Source of the DNA: Acinetobacter piscicola
Lineage (GTDB): Bacteria; Pseudomonadota; Gammaproteobacteria; Pseudomonadales; Moraxellaceae
Reading direction: 5' to 3'
Length of the DNA stretch: 64,000 nt
NCBI RefSeq assembly: GCF_015218165.1
Contig: NZ_CP048659.1
Location: 868,001-932,000, forward strand
Shown piece by piece: positions 45,543 through 54,382 of this stretch. The position numbers and the translations under genes were made by a program. Under the pieces are notes generated by a model. That model was given only the letters and a program-made list of their open reading frames with translations. It was not told the DNA's origin and made no database searches. The stretch's first letter is position 1; each line of letters starts with the position of its first letter.

Positions 45543-45736
45543 CTAAAAACAGTGCGTTTAAAAAGACAGAATGTGTACAATGAAATAAATTGTATAAAAA
45601 ACGTGCCTTAGCGTAGTAAAAAATAGAATAAATTTAAAAAACATCAAAGGTGTGATAGAAAACTATCTACAATTCAATAGTTAATAAAATATAACAAAAT
45701 GCTACTGTCATGTATCAGTTTGGTGAATAGGGTCTT

Positions 45737-45751
45737 GTTTACAATGTAAAC
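45737..45751 (+). promoter_or_regulatory. Palindrome near the bfmR promoter
   Basis: GTTTAC at 45737-45742 and GTAAAC at 45746-45751 are perfect inverted arms around AAT. A -10-like TATATT follows at 45757-45762, so the palindrome would cover the -35 area. It could be an operator, perhaps for BfmR itself, whose autoregulation is known in A. baumannii. Confidence 0.45.
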
Positions 45752-45829
45752 GTGTGTATATTGCAAAGCATAGTGTGTTGAATCTGCGAGATTTGTAGCA
45801 GACACAAAGTCAAATACAGGGGCAAATAG

Positions 45830-46546
45830 ATGAGCCAAGAAGAAAAGTTACCAAAAATTTTAATTGTAGAAGATGATGAGCGTTTAGCCCGTTTAACACA
45901 AGAGTATTTAATCCGTAATGGGCTAGAGGTTGGGGTAGAGCCAGACGGCAACCGTGCAATTCGTCGTATTATTGCTGAACAACCTGATATGGTGGTGCTA
46001 GATGTGATGCTACCAGGTGCAGATGGTTTAACCGTTTGTCGTGAAGTTCGTCCACATTATCATCAACCGATTTTGATGTTGACTGCTCGTACGGAAGATA
46101 TGGATCAAGTGCTTGGTTTGGAAATGGGTGCAGATGACTATGTTGCTAAACCTGTACAACCTCGTGTGCTTTTAGCGCGTATTCGTGCCTTACTGCGTCG
46201 TACAGACAAAGCGCCAGAAGATGAAGTAGTACAACGTATTGAGTTTGATGATCTTGTGATTGATAACGGTGGTCGTTCTGTAACTTTAAACGGCGAGCTA
46301 GTCGATTTCACCAGTGCAGAATATGACCTTTTATGGTTGTTGGCATCTAATGCTGGACGAATTTTGTCACGTGAAGATATTTTTGAACGTCTGCGTGGGA
46401 TTGAATATGATGGTCAAGACCGTTCGATTGATGTGCGTATTTCACGTATTCGTCCAAAAATTGGTGATGATCCTGAAAATCCAAAACGCATTAAAACTGT
46501 ACGTAGTAAAGGGTACTTATTTGTTAAAGAAACAAATGGGATGTAA
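45830..46546 (+). CDS. bfmR: Response regulator BfmR
   Basis: BfmR is an OmpR-type regulator that in A. baumannii controls biofilm formation, pili, envelope stress and drug tolerance. The 238 residues have the receiver domain with acidic pocket ED(D)ER at 14-17, phosphoacceptor D58 in VVLDVMLPG, T85 and K107, then the winged-helix output domain (about 135-235, ending YLFVKETNGM). The sequence is very close to the A. baumannii protein as I remember it, and the bfmS gene follows 45 bases later. Confidence 0.96.
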   Translation: MSQEEKLPKILIVEDDERLARLTQEYLIRNGLEVGVEPDGNRAIRRIIAEQPDMVVLDVMLPGADGLTVCREVRPHYHQPILMLTARTEDMDQVLGLEMGADDYVAKPVQPRVLLARIRALLRRTDKAPEDEVVQRIEFDDLVIDNGGRSVTLNGELVDFTSAEYDLLWLLASNAGRILSREDIFERLRGIEYDGQDRSIDVRISRIRPKIGDDPENPKRIKTVRSKGYLFVKETNGM

Positions 46547-46591
46547 TGCTATTTTCTGGTTAGGGATTTAGCTCTATATAAGGTTGTTTTC

Positions 46592-48220
46592 GTGTCCAAA
46601 CACAGCATATTCCTGCGTATTTACGCAGGATTAGTTATTCTTGTCGTCTTAGTTGCTTTATTTGGCTATTTGCTTGTTCAGATTATTAATTATCAACGTG
46701 CGCAAGAATATCGTGAATCTCTAACGGATGGTATTTCTTATGTCATCAGTGAGGGGGTGGCACGTCAACAGACTGAACAACAAAGAATAGATTGGATTTC
46801 AGATGCTTCCGACTTATTAGAACTTCCTATTCATTATGTTGATGCCAGTAAAGTTGAACTTTCTCGCACTGAAAATAAACGTATAGAAAGTCAAAAAGCT
46901 GTTGTACGTTATGATGCTGAACATGGTATTGCGTATTTAGTTTTAGGCATTCGTAATGATCCTAAACATTATTTATATATTAAAGTTGATCAGTTTGCAG
47001 AGCGACAAATGAAAGCTCTTCCTGTCTTTATCATGGATTATTTGGTCTACTATCCGGGGCAAGAGCAGGAGTATCTGAAAAAAATTCAGCAACATTTTTA
47101 CTACCATGTGGGTGTAGAAAAGGTTTCGGGGCTTAATTTAGATCCTGAGCAACTTGGACGTTTGCGTTCAGATCAGCCTGTTATTTTATGGCGCGACAGT
47201 GCAACCGTACGTGGTACAACTATATCTATAGTTTCTCCTTTGCCAAGCTCTCCAACTGATGCGCTCGTGATCGGTCCAGTACCTATGTTTAATTGGATGC
47301 CAGTAAAACTTGCTGCAGGTATCACCTTGCTCAGTATGTTTTTACTGTGTCTGGGGGTTTATGGCTTGATTGTGCCAATGCAACGTAAACTGAAACAGGT
47401 GAATGATGCCTTGGATGTCATGAAGACAGGTGATATGTCACAACGGGTGCCTGTAGAAGGGCATGATGAGTTAGCAAGCTTAGCCACAAGCTATAATAGT
47501 ATGTCAGACCACATTCAACGCTTGATCGAAGCACAAAGGGAGTTGATGCGTGCAGTTTCGCATGAATTGCGAACCCCTGTTGCTCGAATCCGTTTTGGTA
47601 TGGAAATGTTGGCAGACGAAGACGATTATGAATATCGTTTGCAACAGATGGAAATGATTGATAAAGATATTGAAGCTTTAAATACGTTAATTGATGAAAT
47701 CATGACCTATGCTAAGCTTGAGCAGGGTACGCCATCTCTTAATTTTGAAAAAATTATTTTGGTCGATGTGTTAGATCAGGTTGCTGTTGAAACAGAAGCC
47801 TTGAAAACTCAAAAAGAAATACATCTTGTTCCATTGTCTAGTGATGTAGTCGTGGAAGCAGAACGCCGTTATTTACATCGTGTGGTACAAAACTTAGTCG
47901 GTAATGCGATTCGTTATTGCGATGATCGTATTTATATTAGTGGTGGTGTTGATGCGGATACAGGTATGGCTTATGTTTGTGTTGAAGATGATGGACCGGG
48001 CATTCCTGAGGAAGATCGTAAACGTATTTTTGAAGCCTTTGCTCGTTTAGATGACAGTCGTACACGTGCTTCTGGTGGTTATGGTTTAGGGTTGTCAATT
48101 GTCAGTCGAATCGCCTATTGGTTTGGTGGGACGATTGAGGTCGATGGAAGCCCAACTTTAGGTGGTGCACGTTTTAAAATGTCTTGGCCGGCACATAGAA
48201 ATAAACTTAAAGTGAAGTAA
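46592..48220 (+). CDS. bfmS: Sensor histidine kinase BfmS
   Basis: BfmS is the membrane sensor that sets the phosphorylation of BfmR. The 542-residue protein has a first membrane helix at about 8-30, a periplasmic sensor domain of about 200 residues, a second helix at about 238-262, a HAMP domain (to about 315), the phosphorylated H324 in RAVSHELRTPVARIRFGME, and an ATPase domain with N-box NLVGNAIRYC, DDGPGIPEED, and YGLGLSIV. It starts with GTG. Its position directly after bfmR supports the identity. A bidirectional terminator follows. Confidence 0.95.
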   Translation: MSKHSIFLRIYAGLVILVVLVALFGYLLVQIINYQRAQEYRESLTDGISYVISEGVARQQTEQQRIDWISDASDLLELPIHYVDASKVELSRTENKRIESQKAVVRYDAEHGIAYLVLGIRNDPKHYLYIKVDQFAERQMKALPVFIMDYLVYYPGQEQEYLKKIQQHFYYHVGVEKVSGLNLDPEQLGRLRSDQPVILWRDSATVRGTTISIVSPLPSSPTDALVIGPVPMFNWMPVKLAAGITLLSMFLLCLGVYGLIVPMQRKLKQVNDALDVMKTGDMSQRVPVEGHDELASLATSYNSMSDHIQRLIEAQRELMRAVSHELRTPVARIRFGMEMLADEDDYEYRLQQMEMIDKDIEALNTLIDEIMTYAKLEQGTPSLNFEKIILVDVLDQVAVETEALKTQKEIHLVPLSSDVVVEAERRYLHRVVQNLVGNAIRYCDDRIYISGGVDADTGMAYVCVEDDGPGIPEEDRKRIFEAFARLDDSRTRASGGYGLGLSIVSRIAYWFGGTIEVDGSPTLGGARFKMSWPAHRNKLKVK

Positions 48221-48252
48221 TTAGTGATAGGGCTTGTTTAAGTCCTGTTGTA

Positions 48253-48280
48253 AAAAAAGCACCGATTTCGGTGCTTTTTT
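48253..48280 (+). terminator. Bidirectional terminator after bfmRS
   Basis: AAAAAAGCACCG and CGGTGCTTTTTT flank ATTT in a near-perfect stem with A- and T-runs on both sides, so it ends bfmS and also the convergent hypothetical gene. Confidence 0.88.
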
Positions 48281-48318
48281 AGTTTTCATTGCGAGTTTTT
48301 CATTGAGAGGCATTTAAC

Positions 48319-48675
48319 TTATTGGTGTAAGGTTGCATCAGGTGCAATGATCGGTTTGCCATCACGTAAAGCTTGTAGCGCATCAGGATTAAAATCAATC
48401 AATAAGCTATTTTGTTCAGCATCAATTTTATATTCGCTAATAATTTTTTGATCGCCATGTAGGGTGTCAATCGTATATTCGTCTGCAATATTTAAAATAC
48501 CCTCTAAATTGGTGGTGGTTGAGGCTAAATCTTGACGAAAAAGCTCATAAATATCACGTAAATCGAAGATTGCATTATTGGCATCGGGATGTTTTTTGAT
48601 ATACCCCTCAATATGACGAACTAATAATTGAGCAAATAAAAAATAATTGGGTTTGTGTGCAAAGTTCATGCTCAT
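48319..48675 (-). CDS. Hypothetical 118-aa protein
   Basis: A 118-residue soluble acidic protein (start MSMNFAHKPNYFLFAQLLVR) with no signal peptide, membrane helix or motif I recognise. GGAG with eight-base spacing before ATG makes it a convincing gene. It is convergent with bfmS and shares the terminator. Its AT-rich upstream region faces the nuo leader. Confidence 0.65.
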   Translation of the reverse strand: MSMNFAHKPNYFLFAQLLVRHIEGYIKKHPDANNAIFDLRDIYELFRQDLASTTTNLEGILNIADEYTIDTLHGDQKIISEYKIDAEQNSLLIDFNPDALQALRDGKPIIAPDATLHQ

Positions 48676-49414
48676 GTGTTGTACTCCTTATTATTATTTT
48701 CTAGCATACACAGAACAACTTAATGAATTGTATAAACTTTATTAATGGGGTGTTATTGAATTGAAAAATAAAACTTGCTTAAATTTTATCATTTTTGAGT
48801 CGTGTCTTTTGTGGTGCATTGTCCTTAAGGTAGGTGAGAAGTAGGCAATATTTCTTTATGTAATCGTAAAGTGTTGGTCAGCTGTGTCGATTGTAAAATA
48901 TTTTTGATAATTTAATGGTTTTTAATTTAATAATTTGTATTTAATTTTGTATATATTATCTTTATTTGATAATTCTAAGATTTTTAATTGGTTTTGCATT
49001 TGGTTTTTTTTGAAGAATGTAACAAAATATTTTAAATATCTTTGCGGTTAATTTTTGCTATAAAAAAGGCATGAAATTGTGAAAATATGGAAAATTAGAC
49101 ATAAAAATTAGATAGAGTTTAAAATTAAGTAAATGATTTAAGATAAAAAATCAAAAGAAAGGGTATGTGTTTGGAAAAACTTATTATTTTTGTATTGTTG
49201 ATTTAATAATACGATTATTAGGCATTGTATGAGTCTGAAATATATGTCAATACCCCAAAAGACTAAAAAATCATCCAAAAGACTTATAGTTATAAACTAG
49301 CAAGAGATGATACCAATCGGGTACAATTGTTCAGATTTATTTTGTGTTTGGTGTATTTTTAGGCCAATACATACATTCTTTGTTAATAATAGGCCTGCCA
49401 GGAGTTATCCCCGC
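48676..49414 (+). other. Long AT-rich leader region of the nuo operon
   Basis: About 740 very AT-rich bases before nuoA with no supported gene. An ATG at 49307 in frame with nuoA would add 36 unrelated residues and is rejected as the start. Near the end are two copies of CCAAAAGACT 20 bases apart, listed separately, followed by TATAGT and TATAAA, possible -10 elements. The rest may contain upstream promoters or a small RNA, but I see no terminator or conserved structure to support one. Confidence 0.5.
49255..49284 (+). promoter_or_regulatory. Direct repeat ahead of the nuo promoter
   Basis: CCAAAAGACT occurs at 49255-49264 and again at 49275-49284, a period of exactly 20 bases (two helical turns). 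TATAGT starts at the next base (49285). The arrangement resembles tandem activator half-sites placed against a promoter. Confidence 0.42.
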
Positions 49415-49963
49415 ATGAGTGCCATTACTCCATACGATTGGGCAATCATTGCCTTCGTGATCGGCGTTACATTTCTATGTGTCTTTATGCTCACAGTCCC
49501 TTTACTCCTTGGGGGTAAAGCATGGGGGCGTGCGAAGCAAGAGCAATTTGAATCAGGTGTGGTAGGTGCTGGTGGTGCACGTATCCGCTTATCTGCAAAA
49601 TTCTATTTGGTTGCAATCTTCTTTGTCGTGTTCGACTTAGAAGCACTTTATCTATATGCATGGGCAAACTCTGTTCGTGAAGTAGGTTGGATAGGATTTG
49701 CAGCGGCTGCTGTGTTTATTTTAGTTTTACTTGTTGGTTTGATTTATGAATTATCTACAGGGGCTTTAAATTGGTCACCTTCTGATAAGCGCAAGGCAGC
49801 AGGAATTAAAGCTAAGATAGGTTCGCCAAATATGGATCTTGCTGAAATCACACGCTTCAATTCTATTGAAGAGTTGGTTGTTGATCCTACTGGTACGATT
49901 CCAGCTCAATCATCTGGTCGTGTTAAATCGAAAACACCGACTATGTCACTGAATAAGGAGTAA
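49415..49963 (+). CDS. nuoA: NADH-quinone oxidoreductase subunit NuoA
   Basis: NuoA is a small membrane subunit of complex I at the junction of the membrane and peripheral arms. Start taken at ATG 49415 ([14 protein letters not shown]), with AGGAG nine bases upstream, giving 182 residues. Three membrane helices, the [40 protein letters not shown] core and an acidic aspartate-glutamate pair in FDLE are typical. The C-terminal 50 residues beyond the third helix are longer than in E. coli. First gene of the operon. Confidence 0.95.
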   Translation: MSAITPYDWAIIAFVIGVTFLCVFMLTVPLLLGGKAWGRAKQEQFESGVVGAGGARIRLSAKFYLVAIFFVVFDLEALYLYAWANSVREVGWIGFAAAAVFILVLLVGLIYELSTGALNWSPSDKRKAAGIKAKIGSPNMDLAEITRFNSIEELVVDPTGTIPAQSSGRVKSKTPTMSLNKE

Positions 49964-49970
49964 GTCGGGA

Positions 49971-50648
49971 ATGAAATATACATTAACCCGTGCGAATCCA
50001 GAAGCTGATCAATATCCACTTCAAGATCGTCAGATTGTTACAGATCCGCTTGAAGAAGAAGTGAATAAAAATGTGTTTATGACTCGTTTAGAGGATTTGG
50101 CACATACAGCTGTTAACTGGGGCCGTAAAAATTCATTATGGCCTTTTAACTTTGGTACTTCTTGCTGTTATGTAGAGTATGCAACTACCTTAACAGGTGT
50201 GCACGACTTGTCACGTTTCGGTGCTGAGGTTATTCGTGCTTCACCACGTCAGGCAGACTTGATGATCGTTGCAGGAACATGCTTTGTTAAAATGGCACCT
50301 GTAATTCAGCGTTTGTACGAGCAAATGCTTGAACCTAAATGGGTGATCTCAATGGGTGCATGTGCAAACTCTGGTGGTATGTACGATATCTATTCAGTTG
50401 TACAAGGTGTGGATAAGATCATTCCTGTCGACGTTTATGTGCCAGGTTGCCCACCGCGTCCAGAAGCATTGATTCAAGCGCTGATGTTATTGCAAGACCA
50501 AATTCAATTAGAACGTCGTCCGCTTTCAGCGGTAATCGGTGATGATCTTCAGCCAGTGTATAAGCCAAAGATGATGCCAGAACGCGACCGTAAGAACGCT
50601 GAACGTATTGCAGTGAAAAACTTACGCTCTATGGATGAAATTGAGTAA
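49971..50648 (+). CDS. nuoB: NADH-quinone oxidoreductase subunit NuoB
   Basis: NuoB holds cluster N2, the 4Fe-4S centre that passes electrons to quinone. The ligands are C65, C66, C131 and C160 ([24 protein letters not shown]). 225 residues, slightly longer than some homologues. Eight bases after nuoA, with GGGA just ahead. Confidence 0.97.
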   Translation: MKYTLTRANPEADQYPLQDRQIVTDPLEEEVNKNVFMTRLEDLAHTAVNWGRKNSLWPFNFGTSCCYVEYATTLTGVHDLSRFGAEVIRASPRQADLMIVAGTCFVKMAPVIQRLYEQMLEPKWVISMGACANSGGMYDIYSVVQGVDKIIPVDVYVPGCPPRPEALIQALMLLQDQIQLERRPLSAVIGDDLQPVYKPKMMPERDRKNAERIAVKNLRSMDEIE

Positions 50649-50734
50649 TTTTTTCTGATGAATGTTTGACATAGCTGAAGGCTGTGATCATCGGGAAATT
50701 TGACAGAATTTGTATTAAATAGGAAGCCAAGCCA

Positions 50735-52522
50735 ATGGCTGAAACTGAAATTGCTATGCCAGAATCGACTCCTGTTGATTCACGCCCAGCATTTGCGATT
50801 GTAGAAGATCTCAAAACCAAATTTGGTGAGAACTTTTACGTGCAACCAACGTTTGAAGATTTTCCAACGGTCTGGGTTGAGCGCGCACGTGTACAAGAAG
50901 TTTTAATGTACTTGCGTACAGTATCACGTCCATACGTGATGCTATTTGACTTGTCTGCAGTAGATGAGCGTTTACGTACACACCGTGATGGATTGCCTGC
51001 ATCTGACTTTACAGTGTTTTACCACTTGTTATCGTTAGAACGCAATAGTGATATTCGTATTAAAGTTGCGTTGAATGAGAATGATATTAACATTCCAACA
51101 GCGACCAATATTTGGCCGAATGCCAACTGGTACGAACGTGAAGCTTACGATATGTTTGGGATCAATTTCGAAGGGCATCCAATGCTCCGTCGTATTTTGT
51201 TACCAACGTATTGGGAAGGTCATCCATTACGTAAAGAATATTCCGCACGTGCGACTGAATATACGCCGTATATGCAAGACAAGGCTAAACAAGATTTCGA
51301 ACAAGAACATCTTCGTTTTGTACCTGAAGATTGGGGTCTAACTCGTGGTAATGACGACGAAGATTTCATGTTCTTGAACTTGGGTCCTAACCATCCATCT
51401 GCACATGGTGCGTTCCGTGTGATCTTGCAGTTGGACGGTGAAGAAGTGAAAGATTGTGTGCCTGATATTGGTTATCACCACCGTGGTGTGGAAAAGATGG
51501 CTGAGCGTCAGACTTGGCATTCCTTCATTCCCTATACAGACCGTGTGGACTACTTAGGTGGTTGTGCGCAAAACATGCCTTATGTGATGGGTGTGGAGCA
51601 AATGGCGGGAATCACTGTTCCTGACCGTGCACAATGTATCCGTGTCATGATGTCTGAACTGTTCCGTATCAATAACCACTTGTTGTATATCGGTACTGCG
51701 ATTCAGGATGCGGGTGGTATGACCCCAGTATTCTATATGTTTGCTGACCGTCAAAAAATCTATGACGCGATTGAAGCGATCACAGGTTTCCGTATGCACC
51801 CAGCATGGTTCCGTATCGGTGGTACAGCGCATGATCTTCCAAACAACTGGCAAAAACTGATTCGTGAAATTCTCGAATGGATGCCAAAACGTTTGAAGGA
51901 ATACCATACTGCAGCATTGAAAAACTCAGTGTTTATTGGTCGTACGCGTAATGTTGCACAATACGATGCGAAATCTGCATTGGCTTGGGGTGTAACAGGT
52001 ACTGGTCTACGTGCGACAGGGATTGATTTCGATGTTCGTAAATATCGTCCATACAGTGGTTACGAAAATTATGACTTCGAAATTCCTGTTGAGTATGAAG
52101 GCGATGCGTATGCGCGTGTGATGGTTCACTATCGTGAAATCGAAGAATCATTAAAAATCATAAAACAGTGCTTGGATAATATGCCATCTGGTCCTTATAA
52201 AGCGGATCATCCTTTGGCAGTTCCACCACCAAAAGACAAGACTTTACAAGATATTGAAACTTTGATTACGCACTTCTTGAGCGTGTCATGGGGTCCTGTA
52301 ATGCCTGCAGGTGAAGCATCTGTGATGGCTGAAGTGGTAAAAGGTGCATCGAACTACTATTTGACTTCTGATAAGTCAACCATGAGTTACCGTACCCGTA
52401 TTCGTACACCAACCTTCACGCATTTACAGCAAATTCCTTCCGTGATTAACGGCAGTCTTGTATCTGACTTGATCATTTATTTAGCGACGATTGATGTCGT
52501 TATGGCTGACGTGGATCGCTAA
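50735..52522 (+). CDS. nuoC: NADH-quinone oxidoreductase fused subunit NuoCD
   Basis: A natural fusion of the 30-kDa NuoC (about 1-200, with [18 protein letters not shown]) and the 49-kDa NuoD (about 210-595, starting [23 protein letters not shown]). This is the normal state in E. coli, Pseudomonas and Acinetobacter. NuoD lines the quinone cavity; the H-x-x-x-H region in the GPNHPSAHG segment is the quinone-head site. The 595 residues end in [10 protein letters not shown], like other NuoD proteins. 86 bases after nuoB. Confidence 0.97.
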   Translation: MAETEIAMPESTPVDSRPAFAIVEDLKTKFGENFYVQPTFEDFPTVWVERARVQEVLMYLRTVSRPYVMLFDLSAVDERLRTHRDGLPASDFTVFYHLLSLERNSDIRIKVALNENDINIPTATNIWPNANWYEREAYDMFGINFEGHPMLRRILLPTYWEGHPLRKEYSARATEYTPYMQDKAKQDFEQEHLRFVPEDWGLTRGNDDEDFMFLNLGPNHPSAHGAFRVILQLDGEEVKDCVPDIGYHHRGVEKMAERQTWHSFIPYTDRVDYLGGCAQNMPYVMGVEQMAGITVPDRAQCIRVMMSELFRINNHLLYIGTAIQDAGGMTPVFYMFADRQKIYDAIEAITGFRMHPAWFRIGGTAHDLPNNWQKLIREILEWMPKRLKEYHTAALKNSVFIGRTRNVAQYDAKSALAWGVTGTGLRATGIDFDVRKYRPYSGYENYDFEIPVEYEGDAYARVMVHYREIEESLKIIKQCLDNMPSGPYKADHPLAVPPPKDKTLQDIETLITHFLSVSWGPVMPAGEASVMAEVVKGASNYYLTSDKSTMSYRTRIRTPTFTHLQQIPSVINGSLVSDLIIYLATIDVVMADVDR

Positions 52523-52536
52523 GGGGTAAACGCATT

Positions 52537-53046
52537 ATGATGATTTTGACTGATAAAAAGCCACGTGTGAATGTTGAAGGGATTTTGACTGCGGAAGAAA
52601 TCCACGAAATTGAACATCACATTGGTCATTATCCATACCCACGTGCTGCATCTTTGGATGCCTTAAAGTGCGTACAACGCCGTAATGGTTGGGTGGATGA
52701 TGCACAGTTGCATGCAATTGCTCAATTATTGACAATTAGCGTTGCTGATTTGGAAGGTGTAGCGACGTTCTATAACCGTATTTACCGTCAACCTGTGGGG
52801 CGTCACGTAATTTTATTATGTGATTCAATTGCATGTTTCTTGATGGGTGCGGAAACTTTGGCAGAAGCATTCCAGCGTGAATTGGGTATTCAATATGGTC
52901 AAACGACAGCTGATGGTCGTTTCACTTTATTGCCGATTTGCTGCTTAGGAAATTGTGACAAAGGTCCTACCTTGATGATTGATGAAGATACTCACGGCTT
53001 GGTTGAAGTGACATCAATTAAACAGTTATTGGAGAAGTATGTATGA
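52537..53046 (+). CDS. nuoE: NADH-quinone oxidoreductase subunit NuoE
   Basis: NuoE binds the 2Fe-2S cluster N1a next to FMN in the NADH module. The ligands are C95, C100, C136 and C140 ([16 protein letters not shown]), offset by three from E. coli. 169 residues with the expected [10 protein letters not shown] helix. It overlaps nuoF by four bases. Confidence 0.96.
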   Translation: MMILTDKKPRVNVEGILTAEEIHEIEHHIGHYPYPRAASLDALKCVQRRNGWVDDAQLHAIAQLLTISVADLEGVATFYNRIYRQPVGRHVILLCDSIACFLMGAETLAEAFQRELGIQYGQTTADGRFTLLPICCLGNCDKGPTLMIDEDTHGLVEVTSIKQLLEKYV

Positions 53047-54371
53047 ATACTGAACCAAAACCAATTTATGGCGACGGTAACCCAGAAACTCATCCATTAA
53101 CTTGGCGTTTGAGTAAGCAAGAGTCTGTTCGTAGTGCAGATGACTACGAAGCACTTGAAGGTTATGCAGGCTTTAAAAAAGCACTTTCTATGCCGCCGAA
53201 AGATGTGCTTGAAGTGATTAAAGCTGCTACCGTAAAAGGTCGTGGTGGTGCAGGTTTCCCAGCAGGGATTAAATGGTCATTGATGGCACCCAATGATGGT
53301 GGTCCACGTTACCTGATCTGTAATGCCGATGAAATGGAACCAGGAACATTTAAAGACCGTTTGTTGATGGAAAAACTTCCACATCAATTGATCGAAGGGA
53401 TGTTGATTGCTGGTTATACCCTTGAAGCAACGCAAGGTTATATCTTCATTCGTGGTGAGTACATCGAAGCTGCACAATACTTAAATGAAGCTTTAGAACA
53501 AATTCGTGCTAAAGGTTATTTGGGTGACAATATCTTGGATTCAGGATGGAGCTTTGATTTACACGTACATACTGGTGCAGGTCGTTATATCTGTGGTGAA
53601 GAAACCGCATTGATTAACTCACTTGAAGGTCGTCGTGCAAATCCACGTACTAAACCGCCATTCCCGCAAGTTGCAGGGGCTTGGGGTCGTCCTACGATTG
53701 TAAACAACGTAGAAACGTACAACAACTTACCCGCAATCATGTTGCGTGGACCTGAGTGGTATATTGGTTTGTCTGCGGGCAAGTCTAAAGATCCAGGTAC
53801 GAAAATCTACGGTGCATCAGGTAAAGTGAAATTCCCAGGTTTATGGGAATTACCATTTGGTACAACTGCACGTGAAGTCATTGAAGATCATGCCGGTGGT
53901 ATGCGTGATGGCTTGAAACTTAAAGCATGGTTACCAGGTGGCGCATCGACTGACTTCTTGGCTGCTGAACATATCGACCTTCCTATGGATGCTGAAAGCA
54001 TCATGAAAGCAGGTTCACGTTTAGGTACGTGTTTGCTGATGGTGGTTGATGAAACTCAATGTATGGTTTCAGCTACACGTAACTTGGAAGAGTTCTTTGC
54101 GCGTGAGTCATGTGGTTGGTGTACACCTTGCCGTGATGGTTTACCTTGGGCGGTTAAAGCGCTTAAAGCACTTGAGAATGGTGAAGGTAAACAGGAAGAT
54201 ATCGATCATTTACAGGAATTGACCCGTAAATTATGGATTGGTAAAACTTTCTGTGCCCATGCTCCAGGTGCGATGGAACCACTTATGGGCGCACTCAAAC
54301 ATTTCCGTGGCGAGTTTGAAGCGAAAGTTGTCAATGCAGCTGCTCAAACCCGCAACGTAGAACAAGCTTAA
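53043..54371 (+). CDS. nuoF: NADH-quinone oxidoreductase subunit NuoF
   Basis: NuoF takes electrons from NADH through FMN and passes them to cluster N3. The 442 residues have the glycine-rich NADH/FMN segment [43 protein letters not shown] and the 4Fe-4S motif [12 protein letters not shown] with a fourth cysteine in [10 protein letters not shown]. Its ATG is inside the end of nuoE (ATGA overlap). Confidence 0.97.
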   Translation: MNTEPKPIYGDGNPETHPLTWRLSKQESVRSADDYEALEGYAGFKKALSMPPKDVLEVIKAATVKGRGGAGFPAGIKWSLMAPNDGGPRYLICNADEMEPGTFKDRLLMEKLPHQLIEGMLIAGYTLEATQGYIFIRGEYIEAAQYLNEALEQIRAKGYLGDNILDSGWSFDLHVHTGAGRYICGEETALINSLEGRRANPRTKPPFPQVAGAWGRPTIVNNVETYNNLPAIMLRGPEWYIGLSAGKSKDPGTKIYGASGKVKFPGLWELPFGTTAREVIEDHAGGMRDGLKLKAWLPGGASTDFLAAEHIDLPMDAESIMKAGSRLGTCLLMVVDETQCMVSATRNLEEFFARESCGWCTPCRDGLPWAVKALKALENGEGKQEDIDHLQELTRKLWIGKTFCAHAPGAMEPLMGALKHFRGEFEAKVVNAAAQTRNVEQA

Positions 54372-54382
54372 GGAATTCGACT

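Larger units (their letters stand above)
45275..45829. other. Control region between nrdA and bfmR
   Basis: Divergent, AT-rich promoter region of 555 bases without a gene. It holds two NrdR-like boxes and a DnaA box on the nrdA side, and a palindrome on the bfmR side, listed separately. I see no small RNA that I could support. Confidence 0.6.

Noticed and set aside
49307..49414. Upstream start for nuoA adding 36 residues
   Set aside because: No ribosome-binding site at 49307, the added residues are unlike NuoA, and AGGAG precedes ATG 49415.
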